From Limnanthes douglasii subsp. nivea (lineage: Eukaryota; Streptophyta; Magnoliopsida; Brassicales; Limnanthaceae): 64,000 nucleotides of DNA. Shown piece after piece: positions 41,741-52,800 of the stretch. Every line of letters begins with the position of its first letter. Position 1 is the first letter of the stretch. The stretch spans positions 71,939,910-72,003,909 of the forward strand of contig JAUPFV010000001.1 in NCBI GenBank assembly GCA_036936605.1, read 5' to 3'. A program made the translations under genes and the position numbers. The notes under the pieces were generated by a model, which saw only the letters and a list, made by a program, of their open reading frames with translations, had not been told where the DNA came from and did not search any database.

Positions 41741-42201
41741 TGGATCTTCAACTAGCTTTAGAGCTACTAATACAAAGTTCTTTAAGAAGTATAACTAATA
41801 CTTCAAAAGAACCTATAGAAAGATGTTAGAGAGAGAAAAAAGAAAAAAACAACGAATTTGGGAAGCATTGGATTTAGACATGATACCAAAAGTAGGATTT
41901 AGGGTTGACTTTCATAGCAAGTGATATGTATCAGTTACTATCATAAAGTCTTTAATAAAAAATAATTTACTTAATTGTTTGTCTACCATTTACTAAGTTT
42001 CTTGTTTCTTTTCTATTCCATAATCCAATCTTTAATTATCGAATCCACAATAGTTTGTGATAGACTCTCTACACATACATATCATAACCCCTAGTGGGAT
42101 CTTAGATCATAATGCTTAATTATTAGACTAAAAGATCCTCCATCTTGGTGCACTTTAGCCCAACTGATATCCATGAATTATTTATAACACAATAAAACTA
42201 A
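41741..42201. other. Spacer, no gene seen
   Basis: AT-rich sequence up to the insertion point of element D. Confidence 0.55.
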
Positions 42202-42206
42202 ATAAT
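42202..42206. repeat. Left 5-bp target-site duplication of element D
   Basis: ATAAT here and at 47688-47692, directly outside both LTRs. The sequence is low in complexity, but both copies abut the LTR ends exactly. Confidence 0.75.
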
Positions 42207-42718
42207 TGACGTAGTTACACAAGGCCATGACTATATGGCCCTTTTGGACAAACGGAAACATGCTTTATTTGGTGCCCAGATATCAGAATTAGGCGATGCG
42301 ACCACTCAAATCGAACGTGCGAGAAGCCCAACGATTTTCGAAAGCATCACATAGTGATGAAGTCGAGGCCCTAAATCTAATCGCTTAAACCCTCGTTTTG
42401 CTGTTTTAGTAAATTTTCTCTATTTTCCTATTTTTGTTGGATTTTATTAAAATACTTAACCAGGTCCAATCGCTTTGAAATTGGGCTGGGCTTGATTTTA
42501 TTGTATAAGGAAAAATCTGTAATTTTGGGCTAGGGTTTAGAGCACTTTTATAAAGGGTCTCAAACACTAGTTTTTCCTTAGACTTTTTTGAATAAAATTT
42601 GATTTTCTTTAAAGTCTCTTTTACTCTGACCTAGGGTTAAAGCTATCTATCTTCTATTGTTCATCTTATTTCTCTGTATTTTCCACCGTCTGTTCCATCT
42701 CGTAGCTTGGAGCTACCA
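42207..42718 (+). repeat. 5' LTR of element D
   Basis: TGACGTAGTTACAC ... GAGCTACCA. The first part is homologous to the end of pol, with an indel. TTATAAAGGG near 42551 is a possible TATA box. Confidence 0.9.
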
Positions 42719-42720
42719 TA

Positions 42721-42732
42721 TTGGTATCAGAT
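42721..42732 (+). other. Primer-binding site of element D
   Basis: TTGGTATCAGAT, close to the tRNA-Met-complementary TGGTATCAGAGC, lies two bases after the LTR. Confidence 0.85.
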
Positions 42733-42748
42733 TCAGAGTTCCTACAGC

Positions 42749-45700
42749 ATGGGTAACGACGGTATGCCGCCAAAGTGATATTTTCGGGGGAAGTCCACTC
42801 TTCCGATCACCGAATCGGTCAACCGTGATGAATTCGGTAAATTCCAATCCCAGGTTGGTGAACAGATGCACTCGTTAGAAAATCAGTTGAGAGACATACA
42901 AGAAGCACTACACAGGCTGTTGAACAACCAAACCAACGGATTTTGAGCTCCAGGTTCGAGCAACCAGCCGTCGGGATCTGAGTGAGAGATCGGCCGCAAA
43001 CGAAATCCGTTTTCTCCTCGGCGAGAACAAGTTAGGGGTCAATATTCAACAAAAGACTGTCGTGACCAAGTCTTTGGGCAGCCGCCAGCGAGAGATTCTT
43101 ATTTGAACGCCAACAACCGATGGGAATCTGGATTCAGACTGAAGATCCCAGAGTTCCAAGGGGTTCTCGAACCGGAGGAGTTTTTAGATTGGATCGCCTC
43201 AGTTGAAGAAGTCCTTGATTTCAAGGACGTTCCGGATGCAAAGTGGGTACAGTTGGCTGCAGCTAAGTTCCGAGGTCGAGCTGCATCCTGGTGGCAACAA
43301 CTTAAGTAGACCAGATCAAGGCAAGGTAAGCCAAAGATAACAAATTGGGCTAAGTTTGTGAAACACTTGAGGGCTGCGTTTTTGCCTTACAAATATGCCC
43401 GCATCATGTATCAGCAGTTCCAAAACCTTAAACAAGGGTCAAGGACTGTTAACAAGTACACTAACGATTTTTTCAAGCTACAAAACCGTGTCGATATTGT
43501 TGATTCAGCAGATCAGCTAGTATCTCGTTATATAGGGGGGATGCGACAGCAGTTTCAGGACCATCTGAACATGTTCGACCCTGTGAATGTGTCTGAAGCA
43601 CATCAGCGCGCATTGCATCTGGATAAAGCCCTTTCACGAAGGCCTTATGGAGGAGACACTGCCAGAACCACTCTATTGACATTCCCAAAAAGGACGGTTC
43701 CAAGCCCTAACCCAGGAGTACCAACTGCTTATCCTATGCGTACAGGTGCTAATTTTCAGGTCCCTAGTCGCACAGTTACTTTCTCACAGGTCTGGTGCTA
43801 CCATTGTCATGAACTAAGGCACGTTACCTTACGGTGTCCAAAATTACGAAAACAGCCACAACAATCGAGGGGTCTGTTCGCTGACACTGCTGATTTTCCC
43901 CTGGAGGGTGACCTACGGTTTGATGAGGAACCAGAGGATATTGTTGATGAGATTCCAGAGGATCAGGTTACAGGAGGAGATATTGGTCAGGAATTGGTTT
44001 TAAGGCGTATATGTCTGACGCCGAACGCCAAAACTGATGGGGATGATTGGCTACGAAACAATATTTTCCAGTCGACTTATACTATTGGGGGAAAGGTATG
44101 CAAATTCGTTATTGATTCAAGGAACTGCGAAAATGTTATCTCTGAAGAAGCTGTCCAGAAGCTGGCCTTGAAAACAAAAGACCACCCAAAACCCCACAAG
44201 CTTGCTTGGTTCAAGAAAGGTAGTGCGGTAAATATCTCTAGAACATGGTGCGATGTCATTGGGATGGATGCATGTCACTCGTTGCTAGGCCGACCATGGC
44301 AATATGATCGAAGTGTCACATATGATGGTCGGAGGAACCGCTACAGTTTTATATGGAATAATGTCAGGTTCATATTAACACCAACTGGAGAGGTTTCCCC
44401 AAAACCTGCCCTTGCAGTATCAAATGAGTCGGGTAAGAACTTTCTAGCTCGAAAGGCGTTTATAAAACATGCTCATGAAACAGTGATTGTCTATCTTTTG
44501 GTGGTTAAAGAATTTAGTACTGATCCATTTGCTGGTATACCTGAGCGAGTTCGGCCGCTATTAGCAGAATTTTCTGTTGTCTTTCTCGATACTTTACCTA
44601 CAGGTCTTCCTCCATTTAGAGATATCCAGCACCAAATTGACCTTGTACCGGGTACTAGCCTACCAAACCGACCGCGTTATCGGATGAGCCCAAAAGAACA
44701 TGAAGAGCTCCACAAACAGGTGGAAGAACTGTTGACGAAAGGACACATCTGGGAGAGTCTTAGTCCTTGTGTGATTCCTGCAGTTTTAACACCAAAGAAA
44801 GATGGCGCAATGAGAATGTGTGTGGATAGCCGGGCTATCAACAAAATTATAGTCAGGTATCAGTTTCCTATTCCTCGCTTTGATGATTTACTGGATCAAT
44901 TGAATGGTGCTTCCGTGTTTACGAAGTTGGATTTAAAGAGCGGATATCACCAGATTCGTATTCGTATGGGAGATGAGTGGAAAACAACCTTCCAGACCCG
45001 AGAAGGTCTGTTTGAATGGATGGTAATGCCATTCGGTCTTTCTAACGCTCCTAGCACGTTCATGCGGGTTATGAACCAGGTATTTCGCCCGTTCATCGGA
45101 AATTTTTTTATTGTGTACTTTGATGACATTCTTATATATAGTACCATGGAAGAGCTGCATCTCCAGCACCTACGCGAGGTGTTGGTTGTTTTGAGGCGCG
45201 AGAAGTTTAATGGAGTACTCGATAATTGTTGTTTTATGACAGATTTGGTCGTCTTCCTGGGGTATGTTGTGTCAAAAGATGGGCTGTCAGTGGATCAGTC
45301 GAAAGTGGCAGTCGTGCGAGACTGGCCTATTCCTACCTCCATCATTGAAGTCCGATATTTTCACGGATTGGTCTCCTTTTATAGACAGTTCCTACATAAC
45401 TTCAGCACTGTTATGGCTCTTATTACAGAGTGTATGAAGGGCAAGGCATTCTGCTGGACCCTTGAAGCAGCTGAGACGTTTAAGGAAATCAAGGTAAGAT
45501 GGACCACTGCACCAATTATGGTTTTACCTGACTTCTCGACAGGATTTGAACTGCATTGTGATGCGTCCGGATTGGGCATTGACGCTGTACTCAGCCAACG
45601 AGGCCGCACTGTAGCATACTTCAGCGAAAAGTTAAGTGGAGCTAAACTCAACTACAACACCTATGACAAGGAGTTCTATGCAGTTGTACGAGCTTTGAAG

Positions 45701-47344
45701 CACTGGAGTTCCTATTTGGCCTACAATGACTTTTTCCTGTACACCGATCATGATGTCTTAAAACATCTGTAGAGTCAGGAGAAACTCTCTTCCTTCCATG
45801 CACGTTAGGCAGCATTTACTCAATAATTTACCTTTTCCATTAAGCATACTTCGGAGACAGTTAACCGCGTAGCTGACGCACTGGGCCGACGTAGCATGAT
45901 GATTCGTATGGAAGGAGAATTTGTGGGATTCGAGATGATGAAGGATCTACTGGCTATCGATCCATATTTTGGTCCTATTCTAGAGGACGTCAGCGCAGGT
46001 TTGAGAAAATATTTTGCAGTGAGAAACGATTACCTCTTCAAAGGTAATTTACTTTGTGTTCTTGAGGGCAGTTTGAGGTTACTGATTGTACGGGAGAGAC
46101 ACAACGAATGACATGGGGGTAGAGATCAAACCCTTCACTCTGTATCCAGTCAGTTCTTCTAGCCGCATTTGAGGCGAGATGTTATCCATTTTGTACCTGG
46201 TTGTCGGGTTTGCTAGGTGGCAAAAGGTGCATTCTACAATGCAGGTCTATACCTACCATTCCCAATACCGGAAGGACCGCAGCGAAGCGTTAGCATGGAT
46301 TTCTTATATGGGCTGCCAAGAACACAGAGAGGTAACGATTCTATTTTTGTAGTGGTTGACAGGTTTTCTAAGATGGCCCACTTCATTGCCTGCAAGAAAA
46401 CCACAGATGCTGTGAATATTGCTAATTTATATTTTCGTGAGGTCTGCCGCTTACATGGTCTACCCTTGAATATCGTTTCTGATTGCGATGCACGGTTTGT
46501 GGGACATTTTTGGAGGAGTTTGTGGCGCCTCACAAAAACGAAGCTGAGTTTTAGCAGCGCGTATCACCCGCAGGCAGACGGTCAAACCGAGGTAACTAAT
46601 CGAACGTTAGGCAACATATTACACACAGAGGTCTCTGGGAACTTGAAAGCATGGGATTCCCGCCTTTGTCATGTTGAGTTTGCCTACAACAAGCACCACA
46701 AGCGCAGTACTGGGTATAGTCCCTTCATGGTAGTCTATGGTTATAACCCACGGGGTCCTATGGACTTAGCTTTCCCAACGCTTGATAAGGTTCCAGCTAA
46801 GGTCGAGAACGTTATTGCTGATCTATGGGAGATCCATGAGAACACCCGCAAACATATGGAGGAAAGAACACAGAAGTACAAGATTGCCGCAGATAAGAAG
46901 CGCCGCTTGGTGGAGTTCATAATGGGGGACTTTGTATGGTTTGTTTTGGCCAGGGATCGCTATCCTGCACACGAGTACAACAAGTTGGCTGCAAGGAAGG
47001 TGGGTCCGTTTGAAATTATTAAAAAGATTAATCCCAATGCATACAGGTTGAAGCTACCCAGCCACATGAAGACCCATAATGTTTTCAACGTGAAGCACCT
47101 GTTTCCATTTACCGCTCCTGCTGAGGATGATGAAGTTGAGAATTCGTGGGCGAATTCTTCCGAAGAAGGAGAGGATAATGTAGTTACACAAGCCCGTGAC
47201 TATATGGCCCTTTTGGACAAACGGAAACAGTCTTTATTTGGGGCCCAGATATCAGAATTAGGCGATGCGACCACTCAAATCGAACGCGTCGAGAAGCCCA
47301 ACGATTTTCGAAAGCATCACAACGTGCTGAAGTCTAGGCCTTAA
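42749..47344 (+). pseudogene. Gag-pol of element D: one frame with about ten stops and no frameshift
   Basis: From the ATG at 42749 the same frame holds: gag core (WDW-type LDWIASVEEVLDF, RAASWWQQLK near 43300); CCHC knuckle CYHCHELRHVTLRC near 43797; protease FVIDSRN near 44110 (the usual Gly after Ser is replaced by Arg); RT with KLDLKSGYHQIRIR and VYFDDILIYS near 45115; RNase H LHCDASGLG near 45550; zinc finger ending GCRVC near 46200; integrase VVDRFSKMAHF, SDCDARF and DGQTEVTNRTL (46350-46610); C-terminal domain KVGPFEIIKKINPNAYRL. Stops lie at 42776, 42944, 42983, 43307, 45770, 45806, 45824, 46109, 46160 and 46214. Most are explained by C-to-T or G-to-A changes. The last 56 codons are in the 3' LTR. 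Confidence 0.93.
47160..47175 (+). other. Polypurine tract of element D, inside the pol frame
   Basis: CGAAGAAGGAGAGGAT directly precedes the 3' LTR and is also coding sequence (Glu-Glu-Gly-Glu). Confidence 0.75.
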
Positions 47345-47687
47345 ATCTAATCGTTTAAACCCTCATTTTGCTGTTTTAGTAAATTTTCTGCATTTTCTTA
47401 TTTTTTTGGATTTTATTAAAATACTTAACCAGCTCCAATCGCTTTGAAATTGGGCTAGGCTTTATTTTATTGTATAAGGAAAAAGCAGTAATTTGGGGCT
47501 AGGGTTTCGAGCACTTTTATAAAAGGCTCTCAAACCCTAGTTTGCCTCAGACTTTTTTTAATAGAATTTGATTTTCTTTAAAGTTTATTTTACTCTCACC
47601 TAGGGTTAGAGCTATCTATCTTCTATTGTTCATCTTCTTTATCTGTATTTTCAGCGGCCTGTTCCATCTCGTAGCTTGACGCTACCA
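47176..47687 (+). repeat. 3' LTR of element D
   Basis: TAATGTAGTTACAC ... GACGCTACCA. The terminal TG has become TA, and ACG has become ATG compared with the 5' copy. Confidence 0.9.
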
Positions 47688-47692
47688 ATAAT
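47688..47692. repeat. Right 5-bp target-site duplication of element D
   Basis: ATAAT, as at 42202-42206. Confidence 0.75.
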
Positions 47693-47701
47693 AATATGAA
47701 T

Positions 47702-47718
47702 ATGTGTTAATATTACTA

Positions 47719-47777
<59 letters not shown>

Positions 47778-48890
47778 TTGTTGAACTAATATTCCAATTG
47801 GTTACTTTAATTGGATGTACCATCCCATATTGAATACTTTAAAGTACACATGATTACACATTCTAATTCAGAATTTCTTTACCATCTCCCACTTTGATCA
47901 TTCATGTGTATTGAATTTCATCCATATAAATGTGTACTTATATATCATTGATGGTTACAAATACTAATTGAACGTGTATCAATGTCATAAGACAGCTAAC
48001 AACGAACTAAAGAGTTTTACAACTACTGATTTTGCAAATGTTGTACAATATATCAGATTGTCTCATGTACATACTGACGACATTAACCGCATGGGAAATA
48101 TCATGACGTGTTCAAATCATAACATATAATGCCGATAAATGCACTTAAGTATGAAACTTTTGATATTCTCCCAACTGAATATCATCACTAGTTGATCATG
48201 TTACAGACAACTTGAAATGAGTGGCAAATTAAATATTAACTATCTTGGCATCAAACACATCGAATAATTGTATAGTTTTCTTAATGTATCTTCGTTATGA
48301 CAAAGTATAGGCCTTGTTAAGTTGTGCTCACACGTCATAAATGTCTTAATCGATTAATGTAACCAAAAATACTATTCTCAATGAAGATGCCTATGTTATC
48401 AGAGTTTCTTCTTCATCTCACACGACATCAACTTATGCTCATGTTGTTTGCTATGTTTCTTTTTATGTTCGCTCAATACACAACAAAAGAAAATTGATCA
48501 TCGTGATTATGTTTTCTTATAATACTTAATTGCATAAATGATCTCTTATTTTTTAGGAATTTTTGAATTAAACTATCGTTTATACGTCTCTCATATGTAT
48601 GATTGATCTTTCTTTGGAGGCATATCTTTTGATTTAATTTATTTACGTATTAATAATATTACGGCGAATTATTTTGAACTCTCTGTTTAGGTTATATTAA
48701 ATTAATGTTAGGAGAATTGTGTTAGAGCATACATGTTAGTCAGGGTATCTATATCTATCGATTTCAATCCATGAATTCTTATTCCTCTATGAGACAAACA
48801 AAAAAAATAAAAAAATAAGCTTACGTTTAAGCATTGGTCTCCTTTGATGTAGCTAGGTATCAAACATAAAAATATGTTAGTCTCGTTAAG
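47702..48890. repeat. Direct-repeat family R, copy 2
   Basis: Same succession of blocks as copy 1 (TTCCAATTGGTTACTTTAA, ACACATTCTAATTCAGAATT, ATTAACCGCATGGGAAATAT, CTCCTTTGATGTAGCTAGG), diverged by substitutions and small indels. It contains an (ATT)n tract at 47721-47777. Confidence 0.75.
47721..47777. repeat. (TTA)n microsatellite
   Basis: About 19 TTA triplets. Confidence 0.97.
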
Positions 48891-48919
48891 AGAATAATCC
48901 ACTTATAATTTACTTGAAT

Positions 48920-49140
48920 AATTTAGGATGATGAGACATTCTAATTTATGATTTCTTTACAATCTCCCACTTGGATCATTCATGTTTATTTAATTGCATT
49001 TATCTAAATATGCACTTATATAACGTTTATGCTTACGAATAATAATTGAACGTCTATCCATGTTAGGAAATAGGTAACAGTGAATCAAAGAGTTGCACCA
49101 CTTCTCATTTCGTTAAATTTCTATAATATATCATATAATT
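48920..49140. repeat. Direct-repeat family R, partial copy 3
   Basis: GGATGATGAGACATTCTAATTT, then CAATCTCCCACTTGGATCATTC and AACGTCTATCCATGTTAGGAAA, as in the first part of copies 1 and 2. Confidence 0.72.
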
Positions 49141-49819
49141 AACTACCACCTTAGTGGACCTTGACTTATCATGGAGTGCAAAATGAAAGTAAGACACGAC
49201 TATGTAATCAACACGAGTCTACTTTTCAATTGGTCATACTAGAGTAAGATGGTTAAATGTTACTAAATATCATTCAAATGAAACTGGCATAAATTAAATC
49301 ACCGTATTATAGCATGTCTTGCCAAAATGAACACATAACCGGTGGTAGAGTTTTGGGTGTCCACACACCTCACAAAGTCTGAATCGGAATTGTTTTGATC
49401 TTCATGTTATCTACTATGAATATAATATATGTATGTAATATATGTACATACATGTTTGGTACATATATTACCATACATGAGACTACTAACTGTCGAGACA
49501 TATGGTCTTGTCTGTATGAACTAGACCTTCGATTCACTTTTGAAGAACTAATAGAGTAAACAAATTATTATTTTTCTACAAGGGAATCTACGGGTTTTTT
49601 CGTATCCGGGCCATATCAACATAACTTGTTTTCAATGTAAGCTTCTTGTGAGATACCAAAGATTTCCCTAGGGCGGTTCCTTACCATATGGAACCCTAAT
49701 ACATATAAATCTTCTGAGGGTCTTCCATGTCAAATTTATTTGATAAAAATTCATTGGTGGCATATACCAAATCGATTTCAATAGTGGTCATGAGTATGTC
49801 ATCAACATAAATCACTTAA
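49141..49819. other. Spacer, probably 3' part of the adjacent Copia element
   Basis: No coding region could be followed. The position downstream of the Copia RT suggests the remains of its RNase H and 3' end. Confidence 0.45.
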
Positions 49820-52800
49820 TATATCGTTCAACTCCTACTAATCTTGCAGTAAACACAATATTTAACCAAAGTTACCCCAAAACAGAATGAGGTAACACTG
49901 TCTAGGAATTTGTGGTACCATTGACAATACTTCAGCTTGAACCCATAAATAGATGACTTTAGTTTACCAACCATCAACTTTGGATCCTCGAACACAAATT
50001 TTTCATGTTGATTCATTTAAAACATTTCTTTAATGTTGCATTGAGAAACCCGGTCTTAATATCCATTTGGTGGATCTCTAAGTCAAGTTGAGCAACAAGG
50101 TCCATGATTATTCAGAATGAGTCTTTTGATAATACTGGAGAAAATGTCTCTATATAATCAATCTCTTCAATCTGATTATAAAATTTTGCTATAAGACAAG
50201 CTTTATATCTTTCCACTTTCATGGAAGCATCATATTTAGTTTTAGACAACCATTTCTATCCTAGTGCTTTCATTTTTTCAAGTAGAGTGGTATTATCCCA
50301 AACTGAATTATCATTTCATCGATTTGTACTTTGCATTCATTGCTTAAACCCAGATTTTAGAGTTTGAACTTTTAATGGAATCCTGGAAGATGACTAGGTA
50401 ATAATGTATGAAGTACCTTCACGTTCACTAAGAAATGCCACATATTCCAAAGATATTGTATTTCTCATTTCTCGAGTGGACCTACACAATGTCAGCTCAT
50501 TAATTTATTCTATTTCTTAAAGCAATCGAATATGTTCATTATAAATAACATTAATATCATATATCTAAGGTGGAGGCGCAACATTAGTAAGAGGAATTAT
50601 AATTGAATTACCTAACATACTATTGATGACTGATAAGCTAACTGTAATCGGATCATCAATTTAAGAGGTTGCATGAATTAATTCTGATTCTTCCTTAAAA
50701 AATAATGTTGTTATTTCAATCATTCATCTCAAATTTTAGACCCTTCAAAAATATTATAGTTCATATCTCAATAGATTGCTTAGTGGGATCATAAATGTTT
50801 TAGCCCCTAAATTAGTCTAAGTAACCTTTAAATTACAAATAACCATTTAACGTCCATATTTTCCTCATTATTCCTATAAAGCTTTGATTCTGTTGGACAC
50901 CCTTAAACGTGAAAATGCTTAAAGTTGGGTTCACTCCCTCTGGATAGTTCGTGGAGTATTTTAGTTACTATTGATTAAGGCACCATGTTTAAGATATATG
51001 TTGCACACTTAATAGATTTTACCCTAGAGTGAATATGGTAGACTTGTATGAGCTATCATACTCCTAACCATGTTTCATGATTTAAAGTTTATCTGCTCAT
51101 ATACACCATTCATACTGGGTGAACAGACATGATTTATTGGACGCAGTTCCATATTTGTAGAGGTAGAGAGCAAATGGACCATCACGTTGTTCCCTGATCC
51201 ATCATATCTTCCATAGTATTCATCGTCATGGTCATAGCTAACAACCTTAACTGATTTTCCTCGTTGTAATTAAACTTTGGCTTTGAAGGACTTGAAAATT
51301 GTTATAAAATAAATTAATAATATGTAGACATCGTGATTTTTTTTTATAAAATAAATTAATAATATGTGGTCATTCATTGATGTTATAAGGAATGGGTCGC
51401 ATATATTTATATGGATTTATTCCAATATGTATTTAGAAAATTATAATATGTATTTAGCACGAGAGGCCTCAAATATTCTACGATTATTCTGTTTTCTTTT
51501 GATATAATCTACACATTTGTCTAAATAAATGTGATCAAGAGGACCTAATATACCCTCAACAACAAACTTACCTATTCACTTTTTAAAGATATGACCTAAA
51601 CATATATGTGTCATAGAGAAGTTGATTTTTTAGAAGTTACTTTATGTGATACATTCATTCCAATATGATAATCATTAAAAGCTAATTCGTAAATGTTATC
51701 ATTACAATCAAGAAGGCCAAAGCTAACCAAAAAATGATTAGTAAATATTTGAATTTTTTTATTACCCAAATAACATAAGTAACTAAATTTATCCAAAAAT
51801 AAATATCCAAGTACACTCCTCCCAAAGGAGGAAACATAAAACATCCTTGAAAATCAAAACACATCTTAAACTTAAACAATAATTAAATTGACATATGGCT
51901 GAACTAGGCACGTCACTCCATCAGCAGTATATATTTGAATCTCTTAATCACTGATAGGATTTATTTGGCTTGATCCTTGCAATAAAATACATACGTGAGT
52001 TATTGTTCTTGTATCAATCCACCATATGTCATTTGACACTGAAGCTAAATTAACCACTGAAGTTATAGAAGAGAGTTTACCTTTCTTTACCATATATACC
52101 TTATAATTGGGTCAATAATTCTTCCAGTGATCTGTGCTCTTATAGTAAAAAAATATCAACTTATTACCCTTTTCTTTCATGAAATCTTCTCCCTCTTTAG
52201 AGGATCCTAAAACATTATTTTGTGCATCTCCTATGGATGAGTGTTTTCTCTTGTTTTAAGGATTAGTCGTGTCGACATAGACCATATTGGTCGCTAAAGC
52301 GCCCTGCTCTGAATGGTTTTTCTCCTCTAACCAGATTGGTTATAAGAGTAATCATATCTCATTTATTCTTAAGGAAATTTTAAGTCGTCTCGAGGATCCT
52401 AAATTTAGCATGTAATGAAAGGAAAATGTATGCCACTACAAACTTTGATAGGAGATCAACTTGTAGGGCCTTAAGTTTCCCACGAACATCATCCATCGCG
52501 TATATATATATATATATATATTCTCTCTAACCTTTCCATGATCCTTGTACTTCATATAAGATATTTTCTTTAATTTCTAGGTGACCAAGCATGTCATTTG
52601 ATAATAATATGTCAGCAGTCTAAAAATTGAAGAACATTTTTGGGAATTTGATTTGTATGACATACCTAGTGAGTCGGTTAGAACATTCTCATTGTACAAC
52701 CGGCGCTTTTTATTTAAAGGTGTTATTTTCTATAAGCACATGAGGCTTGTACAATCTAAGACAACAATTAATGTCATGAAGGCCAACAAAAGTAAAATTT
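49820..52800 (-). pseudogene. Decayed Copia pol (integrase and reverse transcriptase) on the minus strand
   Basis: From right to left: a gag-pre-integrase-like stretch near 51700 (VSFGLLDCNDNIYELAF); an integrase remnant near 51120-51000 (SMNGVYEQINF then NMVRSMIAHTSLPYSLWGK), matching the conserved NGVAERRNRT and SLWGEA region; RT near 50270-50060 (KVERYKACLIAKF, EEIDYIETFSPVLSKDSF, QLDLEIHQMDIKTGFLN); and the block at 50016-49828 (MVGKLKSSIYGFK, QWYHKFLDSVTSFCFG). Many stops and frameshifts. The gag side (51900-52800) is too decayed to read. Firm as Copia RT, approximate at the ends. Confidence 0.82.
52501..52521. repeat. (TA)n microsatellite
   Basis: About ten TA units within the decayed Copia region. 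Confidence 0.95.

Larger units (their letters stand above)
42207..47687 (+). mobile_element. Element D: CRM/Reina-like Ty3/Gypsy LTR retrotransposon, 5,481 bp
   Basis: Two LTRs of equal length (512 bp) differ by roughly 8-10 percent by eye, so it is older than element B. A tRNA-Met-type primer-binding site follows the 5' LTR. A single frame holds gag, protease, RT, RNase H and integrase. No chromodomain is visible. The pol frame ends inside the 3' LTR, a feature known from the CRM (centromeric) clade. It sits between copies 1 and 2 of repeat family R. Confidence 0.92.
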
